From JBFAPK01 sp040676675 (GTDB taxonomy: Bacteria; Actinomycetota; Actinomycetes; Mycobacteriales; Micromonosporaceae): DNA of 64,000 nucleotides. The stretch's first letter is position 1. Each line of letters opens with the position of its first letter. The DNA is taken from contig NZ_JBFAPK010000021.1 in the NCBI RefSeq assembly GCF_040676675.1, positions 86,177-150,176 of the forward strand, read 5' to 3'. Positions 1 through 7,927 of this stretch are shown here, in pieces. Under the pieces are notes generated by a model that did not search any database, was not told where the DNA came from, and was given only the letters and a program-made list of their open reading frames with translations. Position numbers and translations under genes: made by a program.

Positions 1-374
1 CCGCCGGCCGGCTCCCGCTGCGCGTGAGGGTCACGACGAGCGCCAGCGGCATGCTGATGCGCACGGCAGATCGTGGAGTCGACGTTGACCTGCCAGCAAA
101 TCAACCCAGCCGCGTCGGCCCTGGCCTGCAACGCGGTGAGGATGCGCGCCCACACACCCGACCGCTGCCACCGCCGGAACAGCCCATACACCGTCTGCCA
201 CGGCCCGTACTCCGGCGGCAGATCCCGCCACGGGCACCCCGTCCGCACTCGCCACCTGATCCCGTCGATCAGTAACCGACGCGACCACACCGCTGGCCGA
301 CCACGCCGGTCCGGCCCGGGAAGCAACGACTCCAACACGGCCCACTGCTCATCGGTCAGATCACCACGACCCAC
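1..374 (-). CDS. IS5-family transposase, 3' part cut by window edge
   Basis: The minus strand reads from a GTG at 374 as an IS5-type transposase. It begins with the typical N-terminal segment GRGDLTDEQWAVLESLLPG, followed by LLIDGIRWRVRTGCPWRDLP and YGPWQTVYGLFRRWQ, and reaches the first catalytic Asp region VNVDSTICRAHQHAAGAR before the left edge cuts it. The frame stays open upstream to about 398, but the GTG gives the usual family start. The stretch at about 407-427 just outside the gene (reading GGGCCTGTTTTAGAAG on the minus strand) looks like the terminal inverted repeat of this IS group. The visible part has no frameshift, so the element may be intact. The rest of the DDE domain lies outside the window. 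Confidence 0.85.
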   Translation of the reverse strand, partial: MGRGDLTDEQWAVLESLLPGPDRRGRPAVWSRRLLIDGIRWRVRTGCPWRDLPPEYGPWQTVYGLFRRWQRSGVWARILTALQARADAAGLICWQVNVDSTICRAHQHAAGARRDPHAQREPAG

Positions 375-534
375 CAGAAGATCATCAACGCAGCTCAACC
401 TGTCGATCAACTTCTAAAACAGGCCCTAGCGCCGGGAAGGTGACCACGCCGTGGCAAGGACGGGTGAAGATGGGCAGTCCGACTGCCAGCAACGGCACCA
501 GGATTCAACATTGCGATCATGTACCGTGCGTCTG

Positions 535-1023
535 ATGCACCGGGTACCGATAGATTTGGACGCCTACCACCAGCAGGTGCGCTCCACTGCCTGCTTTGTC
601 TGCGCGTTCCTACACGGCGATCCTGGCTTCGAGCACGAGACGCTCTACGACGACGGCGACCACGTCGCATTCCTCAACCGCTATCCGACCCTGCCTGCCT
701 ACGCGCTTGTGGTGCCGCGCCGCCATGTCGAGGACGTGGTGCGTGACCTGACGACCCAGGAGTACCTCGGCCTGCAGGCGGCGGTACACCGGGTGGCCCG
801 AGCAGTAGCAGCGGTGACCGCCGCCGAGCGGGTTTACCTACTGTCCCTGGGCAGCATGCAGGGCAACGCACACGTCCACTGGCATATCGCGCCGCTGCCG
901 CCGGGGGTTCCATACGAGCAGCAGCAGTACCACGCCCTGATGAACGAAAACGGCATCGTGAAGTACAGCCCGGAGCAGTTGGCCAAACTCGGCGCCGACA
1001 TCCGCGCAGCCCTCAGCCCATAA
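535..1023 (+). CDS. HIT-family nucleotide-binding protein
   Basis: This 162-residue protein belongs to the histidine triad family of nucleotide hydrolases and transferases. The N-terminal part has CFVCAFLHGDPG and LVVPRRHVEDV, the usual HIT beta-sheet segments. The catalytic motif is NAHVHWHIAPLPPG, with the three spaced histidines needed to bind and cleave a phosphate ester or phosphoramidate. An ATG at 535 is chosen because residues before it are arginine- and serine-rich and unlike the family; an in-frame GTG at 526 is possible. It is probably cytoplasmic, with a small nucleotide conjugate as substrate; the exact substrate cannot be read. It stands alone between the IS5 element and the phosphatase gene. 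Confidence 0.85.
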   Translation: MHRVPIDLDAYHQQVRSTACFVCAFLHGDPGFEHETLYDDGDHVAFLNRYPTLPAYALVVPRRHVEDVVRDLTTQEYLGLQAAVHRVARAVAAVTAAERVYLLSLGSMQGNAHVHWHIAPLPPGVPYEQQQYHALMNENGIVKYSPEQLAKLGADIRAALSP

Positions 1024-1241
1024 TCACCCTCCCCACGCTGGCGCCAGGTAGGTTCGGACACATCGCGCCTGACCATCCGGCTACCTGGCACCACCACACT
1101 TCGCGGGCGACCGGCCGTGCCAAGTGCATCCGGACGAACAGCAGATGTCCCGTCACCTAAAGTTGGCACCATGCCCGGCCGGGGCACGAGTGGTGGCACC
1201 CGTCCGGATGTAGTTAGCCCCAGCTTCGGTACGGTGCTGGA

Positions 1242-1778
1242 GTGCTGGAGATCGTCTTCGAGACCCATGCGTTGAGCGAGGACAACGAGCGAGGACTGGC
1301 AACCGGCTGGCTGCCGGGGCGGCTGAGTGCCCAGGGCCGGGAGAACGCGGCCGAAATGGGTCGGCGGCGGCGGGAAGATGGCATCGCCGCCGTATTCTGC
1401 TCCGACCTTCGGCGGTCGGTCGAGACAGCCGAGCTCGCCTTCGGCGGAACCGACATCCCGATCCTGTACGACTGGCGGCTACGCGAGCGTGACTTCGGCT
1501 CCCGCAACGGCACCCCGTCTGTCGAGGTGGGTCGCGACCTCATGGACCATCTCGACCGGCCCTATCCAGACGGCGAGAGTCATCGCCAGGCAATCTACCG
1601 GGTCGCGCGCAGCCTCGCGGAGTTGCCGACGCGGTGGGCCGGGCGGCGGGTGATGGTAATCGGTCACATCGCCACCCAGCGTGGCCTCGAGCATCTCGTC
1701 AATCGGGCGACCGTGGAGGATCTGGTAGCACGCAGGTTCCAGTGGCGCGAACACGGCTGGGAATACCGGCTCAGTTGA
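1242..1778 (+). CDS. Histidine phosphatase superfamily protein with altered RHG motif
   Basis: This 178-residue protein has the phosphoglycerate mutase/histidine phosphatase fold. The segment GWLPGRLSAQGRENAAEMGRR is followed by FCSDLRRSVETAELAF (the SD-x-x-R substrate loop), LRERDFGSRNG, and the second histidine block VMVIGHIATQRGLEHL. The N-terminal catalytic motif, normally RHGE or RHGQ, reads ETHALSEDN, so the histidine is kept but the flanking Arg and Gly are not. The start is a GTG at 1242, directly before that strand. It may still be a phosphohydrolase on a small phospho-compound, or it may have lost activity. Confidence 0.75.
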   Translation: MLEIVFETHALSEDNERGLATGWLPGRLSAQGRENAAEMGRRRREDGIAAVFCSDLRRSVETAELAFGGTDIPILYDWRLRERDFGSRNGTPSVEVGRDLMDHLDRPYPDGESHRQAIYRVARSLAELPTRWAGRRVMVIGHIATQRGLEHLVNRATVEDLVARRFQWREHGWEYRLS

Positions 1779-2646
1779 GCCTGGACGGTTGGTAAGCGCT
1801 GGATTGGCGGTTGGCTGAGTACGGTAACGTTCAGGCCGGCATGGTACCCGAGCACGAGGCCGACCAACGCCACGAAATATGCGAGGTTAAGCCGGACCGC
1901 CCGGGCCAGCCGTCTGGACGAAGTTGGCAACGCCGCACGACACGAACGGACGACTGGCGATGCCAGCTTCACGTGGGCCGGCAGCCGCAGGACGCCCGGG
2001 ATCAGCGCGCCGGAGCTGGGACCACGGCAGGCTGCCTCACCCTTGGTAAGCGCTGCTGACTTACCTGGGCGAGTCGCCGACCGCTGGTAGTGGATTGGCA
2101 GAGAACGCCATCTAACATCAGTCTTCGCGGGACCGGTCGCGGACCGAACTCGGACCACGCCGGCAAGCTGGACGTACCTGCCTCGCGATTCGCGGGTCGG
2201 AATCGGTACGCAAGCGAGTCTGGCCGTGGTAGCGCATCAGGAACGCGGGACACAGCCCGCAGACCGTCGTCGGACGGTACAACACCGGACGCGGAGGCTG
2301 GAAAGGCAGCCGTGCGTTGCCCGTGGGCCGGCATCATCCTGGTCAGCCCGGCTGCGGACGGTGTGCACCGGATCGGCCGTCGCGGTCATCTGCATCTGCC
2401 GTTGGCGGTACGTCGGTGGTGCCGCCTGGCGGCCGGGCATTACCCGGGTCGACCCGTTACCTGCGAGATTTGAGGATGCCGATTTCGCAGCCCTCCGGCG
2501 GGCGACGTCAGAGACCGACCGAGATGGGCCAAAACCGGCGGATCACGATCAATCTCGCTGAAAGGTGCATCGAGCCCGGGGTGCGCAACGGCTCTCGGTG
2601 CCGTTTCGTTCATTCGAATGACAAAGCACACAGCAACCGGAAACCG
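1779..2646. other. Long stretch without a convincing gene
   Basis: Open frames exist on both strands but have the arginine- and proline-rich composition of shadow frames, and none carries a recognisable domain. A short minus-strand segment near 1830-1900 reads like one membrane helix (LAYFVALVGLVLGYHAG) and could be a worn remnant, but nothing around it supports a gene. Confidence 0.5.
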
Positions 2647-2647
2647 A

Positions 2648-2676
2648 TTGATCCGTATCGGACCAGCAGACAAGAT
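2648..2676 (+). promoter_or_regulatory. Possible sigma70-type promoter of the secreted protein gene
   Basis: TTGATC at 2648-2653 and CAAGAT at 2671-2676 are 17 bases apart, about 45 bases before the GTG start at 2722. The -10 match is weak, so this is only a candidate. Confidence 0.3.
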
Positions 2677-2721
2677 AGTGCGATTGGTTTTCCGAATCCC
2701 AATACCCTTGAAAGGATTCCC

Positions 2722-3087
2722 GTGAAATTCAGGCTGAAGAGCCGCATTGCCGTCGTCGTCGCGTCAATGGCACTCCTGGTCGGAGGACTCAGCCTAGGGG
2801 TTTCCAGCCCCGCCCGCGCCGCAACGCCTTGGTGGGTCCAATTTTGCGCCTCGGGAAACTACGCGGCCAACGTCTACTGGTGGAACTCGACTGGCTTCAT
2901 GCACGTCGACCAGGGAACGTGCAACTCGGCCTTCTTCGCACCAGCGACGCCGGCCTACGTGGTCCACTTCGACGTATATGTCGCCGATTATGGCAGCTAC
3001 GTCGCGGGTCCGAACGTCAACGTCGGCTTGGGTGCGAGTTATGCGGCAGGCGGTTCGTACGCGAACCCGCTATTTTACGCCATCTGA
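2722..3087 (+). CDS. Small secreted protein of unknown function
   Basis: This 121-residue protein starts at a GTG (2722) after the ribosome site GAAAGGA at 2709-2715. It opens with a classical Sec signal peptide: a basic head MKFRLKSR, a hydrophobic core, and a likely cleavage after PARA near residue 33. The mature part is about 88 residues, rich in Tyr, Trp, Ala, Ser and Asn (WWVQFCASGNYAANVYWW), with two cysteines (FCASG and QGTCNS) that could form one disulfide. No family is recognised. It is exported, probably as a free small protein; a lectin-like or inhibitor-like role is only a guess. A strong hairpin follows 48 bases downstream, so it looks like a single-gene transcript. Confidence 0.8.
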   Translation: MKFRLKSRIAVVVASMALLVGGLSLGVSSPARAATPWWVQFCASGNYAANVYWWNSTGFMHVDQGTCNSAFFAPATPAYVVHFDVYVADYGSYVAGPNVNVGLGASYAAGGSYANPLFYAI

Positions 3088-3134
3088 CACCAGCCCTCCG
3101 CGCCGGCGTGCCGGTCGCCGCGCCACCGGCGCGT

Positions 3135-3174
3135 AGCCGAGCCTGGTTTCCGCCCATCCGGGCCAGGCTCGGCT
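3135..3174 (+). terminator. Hairpin terminator after the secreted protein gene
   Basis: A perfect 12-bp stem (AGCCGAGCCTGG at 3135-3146 with CCAGGCTCGGCT at 3163-3174) closes a 16-base loop, 48 bases after the stop codon. There is no T-run, which is usual for actinomycete terminators. Confidence 0.65.
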
Positions 3175-3359
3175 CGGGCTTGTCGGGTGAACGATGCTTC
3201 CGACGATCCTGGTTATATCCAAGATTTATGTAGTAGGCACCGAGGTGCGTTCCCCTCGAGACTCGACGGTGGCTGCATGCCGTCCACGGGAAAGCACACC
3301 GCCTCGGCAGGTCAAAACGGATCTCCTACTGAGGTACTGTCGCTGTCGCCCTGGAACCA

Positions 3360-4898
3360 TCACGAATTGCCGAGAAGCTCCGCCGCCCGTTCCGCGATAG
3401 CCACGACGGTCGCGTTGGGATTTCCGGCGATCGCGGAAGGCATGATCGACGCGTCGGCCACACGAAGGCCGTCGAGGCCGCGAACTCTGAGTTCCGGGTC
3501 GACGACGGCCATCCCGTCACTGCCCATGCGGCACGTGCCCACCGGATGGAAGTACGTGGTCATGCTCGAACGAACGAACGCCGCGATCGCCTCGGGGGTG
3601 TCGACGTCGGGAACAGCCACCGCCTCCCGATCGCGCCACGGCGCTAGTGCGGGGGCCAGCCCGATCTCGCGGGCCAACCGGAAGCCGTTCACCATGGCTC
3701 CGACGTCCCGAGGGTCGCCGAGGTAGTTCGGATTGATCAGCGGCGAAGTGTCAATATCAGGACCGGCCAGGCGCAAGGTGCCGCGGCTGTGTGGCCGCAG
3801 CAGGCTGAACACGATGGTGTAAGCGTTCTCCGGTCCCTGAACGCCGGCAGGATAGAGCGGCGCCTCGACCAACAGCAGATGAAGGTCCGGAGATAGTTCA
3901 GACGGGTCGCTACGCGCCAACCCCCCGGCGCTGACGAGGTTGCTGCGGGTAGAAATCTGGATCGGCTGGCGCGCGGGGTACACCAGGCCGGTCATGGGGT
4001 GGTCCTGCAGACCCGTCCCGACTCCGGCCAGGTCGTGGATTGGCCGGACACCGACGGCGTCGAGGTGCTCGGCGGGCCCAACGCCCGAAACCAGCAACAA
4101 ATGTGCCGATCCAATGGTGCCGGCCGCGAGGACGACTTCTCGCTCGGATCGCGCGGTGACAGGCAGCCCGTCCACGACGTATTCGACACCAATGCAGCGT
4201 TCCCCGTCGATGAACAGCCGCCGGACGGCCGCGTCCGTGACGACGGCGAGGTTGGGGCGGTCGAGAATCGGCGTCAGGTAGGCGTCAGCGACGCTGAGCC
4301 GCTCGCCGCTCCGGATGGTGAGGTCGAACCAGCCCAAGCCCTCGCTCAGCCCGCTACTGGGATCGGCGATCAGGCGATGCCCGCTCTGTACCGCCGCCGC
4401 AAGCCCGTCGACCACTACCGCGGCGCGATCCGCCTCGGGCAGCGGCGCGACGACCATGGGACCGCCAAGACCACGTACGGCCGCGTCACGGCCCGCCGCG
4501 TGCTCGCCGCGCTTGAGGTAGGGCAGGAGGTCGGAATATGTCCACCCCTTCGCGCCGGCCGCACCCCAGGCGTCGTAACTTGCCGGAGTGCCTCGGACGA
4601 ACACCATCGCGTTGACCGTGGAGCCGCCGCCGAGTCCTCTGCCCTGAGGCAGGTAGACAGTCCTGCCGATGCTCTGCTGGGCGACCGTGTGGTACGGATA
4701 GACCGCGTCCGTCGCGAGCTGTGGTGGCCAGCCGACAGGTGGAACATCCGCGGCCGCGGTCCGCCGCGGGCCCCCCTCCAGCAGCAGCACACTGACGTTC
4801 TCGTCCTCCGATAGGCGTGCCGCAAGGACGGATCCCGCTGACCCACCGCCCACAATGATGTAGTCGTACGAATGCTCGCGAGAGTCCCTGGTCCTCAG
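3360..4898 (-). CDS. GMC-family FAD oxidoreductase (choline/alcohol dehydrogenase type)
   Basis: This protein of about 512 residues belongs to the glucose-methanol-choline family, which oxidises alcohols with bound FAD. It shows the FAD loop YIIVGGGSAGS, the GMC signature GRGLGGGSTVNAMVFVRG, a second GMC motif around EVVLAAGTIGSAHLL, and the C-terminal active site HPVGTCRMG and IAGNPNATVVAIAER with the usual His and Asn pair. The first conventional start is a GTG at 4853, inside the FAD motif, which would cut off its first strand. The frame stays open upstream, and a CTG at 4898 lies 8 bases after AGGAAGGG (4907-4914), so I place the start there. It follows the LLM gene on the same strand with a 275-bp gap containing a transposase fragment. 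The substrate is unknown. Confidence 0.85.
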   Translation of the reverse strand: MRTRDSREHSYDYIIVGGGSAGSVLAARLSEDENVSVLLLEGGPRRTAAADVPPVGWPPQLATDAVYPYHTVAQQSIGRTVYLPQGRGLGGGSTVNAMVFVRGTPASYDAWGAAGAKGWTYSDLLPYLKRGEHAAGRDAAVRGLGGPMVVAPLPEADRAAVVVDGLAAAVQSGHRLIADPSSGLSEGLGWFDLTIRSGERLSVADAYLTPILDRPNLAVVTDAAVRRLFIDGERCIGVEYVVDGLPVTARSEREVVLAAGTIGSAHLLLVSGVGPAEHLDAVGVRPIHDLAGVGTGLQDHPMTGLVYPARQPIQISTRSNLVSAGGLARSDPSELSPDLHLLLVEAPLYPAGVQGPENAYTIVFSLLRPHSRGTLRLAGPDIDTSPLINPNYLGDPRDVGAMVNGFRLAREIGLAPALAPWRDREAVAVPDVDTPEAIAAFVRSSMTTYFHPVGTCRMGSDGMAVVDPELRVRGLDGLRVADASIMPSAIAGNPNATVVAIAERAAELLGNS

Positions 4899-4962
4899 GG
4901 TCGTATCCCTTCCTACGCAGCTGCCTAGTGTCGCAGCATGAAGATCTTTTACCTGGCTTGGT

Positions 4963-5073
4963 GTAACGAAGACCGTCGCGACGGCCTACGCCGACCGCCA
5001 ACCGCACGTGGTGTGGAACCTGTCGACACACGCCACGGACGAGGTGAAAGCCTGGCTCAACCGGCACCCCGGC
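4963..5073 (+). pseudogene. IS630-type transposase fragment
   Basis: The plus strand encodes AYADRQPHVVWNLSTHATDE and then VKAWLNRHPG, which matches the part of IS630 transposases around the second catalytic Asp and the HATxEVKAWLxxHP block. The family's DN is read here as WN. After about 37 codons the frame continues into unrelated sequence, and the expected HFTPTSASWLN segment is lost. Nothing else of the element is seen. Confidence 0.6.
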
Positions 5074-5172
5074 TCGCCTTCCGGGCCATCAAGATCTCTC
5101 GACAGGTGTCCGGCGAGATACGAGCGTCCTGCCGATCAAAACCCTGTCTCGCACCGCGCCTTTCGCAGCACC

Positions 5173-6036
5173 TCAGAGGACGATCTCGGCGAGGCGCTCG
5201 ATGTCGTCCAGGTTGTCCGTGGCGGAGTTGAAAATGATCTCGTCAGCGCCGATGCTCTCGAAGGCCTTCACCCGGTCGCGGACGTCGTCGGCGCTGACGC
5301 TGACGTAGCCGGCGACCAGCTTGGCGAAATCCTCGCCGGCCGTGCTGTAGTAGTCGTAGACGTTGGCCCGGCCCTTTTCACCGTCGCCGAGCGCGAAATA
5401 GGTGATCGCGACCAGCCGCGGCGCACCCTTCCGGCCGGCGGCTGTCCAGGCGTCCCGAGCGCTGTCGAACAACTTGCTGACCGTCGTGACCGGGAGGGAC
5501 GTACCGATATAGCCCTCGCCCTGCTTGGCCATTCGGGCGAACGCGGCCGGCACGACACCGCCGAAGAGGATCGGGATCTGCCGAGTGCCCGCCGGGACGC
5601 CCGCGTTCCGGCCACCCTCGGTCAGGGCACCCTTGATGTGGCCGCCCGCCCAGACGTCGCGGTAGACCTTGAGGTCAGCGTCCATGATCTTGCCCTTGGG
5701 GCCGCGCCCCTCCACTGTGAAGTCGTCCGGGCGTCCGCCTAGTCCGATCCCCAGTGTGAACCGGCCGCCTGAGACGCCGTCGATGCCGGCCAGTTCCTTG
5801 GCGAGCAGCACCGGCGGCCACGTCGGTCCGAGCAGCACGTTGGTGAACAGGCCGATGGTGCTCGTCGCCCCGGCCGCAGCGGCCAGCGCGACAGTGTCCT
5901 GCACACCGGGGTAGGCGATGCGCCCGACCGTGCCCAGCGTGGAGAAGCCCGCCTGCTCGGCCCGGCGAGCCCACGGCGGAATGACCGTCGGGTCGAGGTT
6001 GGGTACCTGGTTCGGAATCCCGATCCCAATTTTCAT
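5173..6036 (-). CDS. LLM-class flavin-dependent oxidoreductase
   Basis: This 287-residue protein has the luciferase-like monooxygenase TIM barrel: MKIGIGIPNQ at the first strand, TIGLFTNVLLGP, GGRFTLGIGLGGRPDDF, PILFGGVVPAAFARMAKQGE and a C-terminal SIGADEIIFN. In actinobacteria such enzymes use FMN or F420; the cofactor cannot be decided here. The start at 6036 is clear, with AAGGAGG at 6044-6050 and 7 bases to the ATG. An open frame continues upstream but has non-coding character. The downstream GMC gene has the same direction, so both may work on related hydrophobic substrates, although the gap and transposase debris between them weaken the case for one operon. Confidence 0.9.
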   Translation of the reverse strand: MKIGIGIPNQVPNLDPTVIPPWARRAEQAGFSTLGTVGRIAYPGVQDTVALAAAAGATSTIGLFTNVLLGPTWPPVLLAKELAGIDGVSGGRFTLGIGLGGRPDDFTVEGRGPKGKIMDADLKVYRDVWAGGHIKGALTEGGRNAGVPAGTRQIPILFGGVVPAAFARMAKQGEGYIGTSLPVTTVSKLFDSARDAWTAAGRKGAPRLVAITYFALGDGEKGRANVYDYYSTAGEDFAKLVAGYVSVSADDVRDRVKAFESIGADEIIFNSATDNLDDIERLAEIVL

Positions 6037-6050
6037 GACAGTGCCTCCTT

Positions 6051-6482
6051 CTATGCGCGCCCGCGGTGGCGACAGCAGGCGCGGAGATTGGCCGTGACCT
6101 CGGTATTGGTATGGCAACAACAAAAAGAGCTGTGTGACAGCGCTCTTTGACTTGCGATGCCTCGTTATCACGTATATGTATCGCCAAAGCGCCGCCCGTC
6201 CCGCTGCGTGAGCCGGCGCCGTTACCCAATACGGTCACCTGCCACCGTCGAAAAACTCGGCGACCGCGAATGCGGCGCTGGCGCCGGTGGAATTGCCGAG
6301 GGCTGCGTCCCGCCTGTCATCAGCGACACATTGTCGGTAGCACATCTAGTGCACGGTTGGCCCGTCAGCTCGAACAGAAAGCGGTTGTCCGAGGTCTTGA
6401 ATCCGGCGCGCCCAGGGTGGGCACGGTGCTCCGATTCGGGGGCCGGCGGGCCGTGGCGGCAGTGACAGAGCGCCCTTCGTCG
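6051..6482. other. Intergenic region, nothing recognised
   Basis: This region lies upstream of the LLM gene and downstream of the first hemerythrin gene. It should hold the LLM promoter, but I see no convincing -35/-10 pair and no domain in any frame. Confidence 0.5.
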
Positions 6483-7169
6483 TCAGCCGCGACCGATGCG
6501 GGGCGGGGTCGGGGTGCCGTAGACGCGCTTCGCGTGCTTCGCGTAGAGGCGCGGCGCGACGATGGGCATCGTCAGGCGTGCCACCAGTGGCGCGTCGGCG
6601 AGCACGGCCTTGAGTACCTCCGGATCGCCCTCGTACATGACCATGCCGAAGCCCAGGGGCAGCTTGGATTTCGGCATATCCTTCATTCCATGCTCCCCGA
6701 GCTGGCTCCACTCGGCCGCGGTCATCAGTTTCTCGGCCAACGGGAGAATCTCGCGCTCCTCCAGAGCCATGTGCTCGATGAGCACGACCCGCAGACGGTC
6801 GCACACCTCTGCCAGCTCGGCACCGCGCCGGCCAGTCGACCGCCAGGCGGGCAGGATCTTCCTGATCATAGTGACACATTCGTCGATGGCGTGATGCTGC
6901 GCCTCCATTGTCGGGACAATCGCCTCGGCCGCCGCGCCGCCGCGCTCAAGCAGCTTGGGCCACGCATACACGTCTTCGCCCTCGTGATGCAGGTGCAAGA
7001 TCGAGCAGAGGAGCTCGGCATGTGCGCCAACCACCTCGGCGCGCGCGCCGTCCCCTTCGGGAACATCGAGGATCAGTTCCGGCAGCAGGCTGAACTCGCG
7101 GCGGAACATAGCATGGGCCATGTACATGTCCCGGACGTCAGCCATGGGTTCGTTCTTAATCGCACTCAC
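6483..7169 (-). CDS. Hemerythrin-domain protein (copy 1)
   Basis: This 228-residue protein has a hemerythrin HHE domain, which binds a di-iron centre and usually senses or carries O2, NO or peroxide. Metal-binding blocks are HLHHEGEDVYAWP near residue 60, EAQHHAIDE near 90 and EHMALEEREILPL near 135. N- and C-terminal blocks conserved in two other genes of this window flank the domain: MADVRDMYMAHAMFRREFSL at the start, and VAPRLYAKHAKRVYGTPT at the end. The ATG at 7169 is used; a second ATG eight codons on (MADVRD) is possible. It is likely cytosolic. It is a paralogue of 12584-13264 and of the broken gene at 37003-37202. Confidence 0.9.
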   Translation of the reverse strand: MSAIKNEPMADVRDMYMAHAMFRREFSLLPELILDVPEGDGARAEVVGAHAELLCSILHLHHEGEDVYAWPKLLERGGAAAEAIVPTMEAQHHAIDECVTMIRKILPAWRSTGRRGAELAEVCDRLRVVLIEHMALEEREILPLAEKLMTAAEWSQLGEHGMKDMPKSKLPLGFGMVMYEGDPEVLKAVLADAPLVARLTMPIVAPRLYAKHAKRVYGTPTPPRIGRG

Positions 7170-7912
7170 GGGGCCGTGACTCCAACCATCAGCGTTCCCT
7201 TCGGTTCGTCAGTCGCCGCCGCCATTCGGTCCGCGTTGCGGCGCGTATCGACCTGATTCACCTCGACCGCATAGAGACGCGATGCGGTCGATTCAACATC
7301 CCCAAATTAATACTCCGCCTGCGCGCGGATGTCATCGCGACGAATCTCACTTTCCGAATTTTGAACCGTTCATGGATTGTGCGAGTGGCCCTCCGGACCG
7401 GGTGGCCGTCGGGGTCCATCCGGGCGTATCTCGGGAACAGCTACCGGAGATCCTGAAGCGTGCCGCCAGGGGTCACCCGCCACCGTCGCCTTGACCCTGA
7501 CCGGCGCGCGCCGCTGGTCCTGGCGCACCTGCGTAACGGCGACACGCCGGCTCGCGTCGGCGACCGAACTGAACCGGTGCTCGATTTCCCAGCACCGGCG
7601 CGAGCAGCAGCGTCCGCTCCCCGCAATCGTCCAGGCGAAGATGACCAGGCCCTGCCTCTCGAGTGGGGCCGGCGCGCGACGGCAGCCCGGCACCCAGGTC
7701 CACGGCTGCGCCAAGCCCCTCACCGGCCTGATCCTCACCTACGGCGGCCAGGCCACCATCGAACAACTTCGACAACCGCAGACTCGAACACAAAAACCGA
7801 CGCACTCCCGCAGCCCGTCCTCGCCGCTTCTGACGTGAAGCAGGTCACGGATGTCTGGCGCTGCCAGATGAGGCTCCGATCAAATGGCCTCGGCAATTGC
7901 CCAGTTCCACCA
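7170..7912. other. Intergenic region without a recognised gene
   Basis: Both strands carry open frames across this 740-bp region, but their translations are arginine-rich and match no family I know. The region just before the P450 may be residue of an old insertion. No promoter could be assigned. Confidence 0.45.
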
Positions 7913-7927
7913 GGAGGTTTGTCGTAC

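Noticed and set aside
1038..1047. CTGGCGCCAG palindrome after the HIT gene
   Set aside because: Ten bases of GC-rich palindrome without a loop is expected by chance and is too short for a terminator.
4938..5231. Plus-strand frame starting MKIFYLAWC
   Set aside because: It has a tidy start, but the sequence soon becomes arginine- and proline-rich and overlaps the transposase fragment in another frame.
7460..7927. Upstream extension of the P450 frame
   Set aside because: Translation before the ATG at 7928 is unrelated to P450s, and a good ribosome site sits directly before that ATG.
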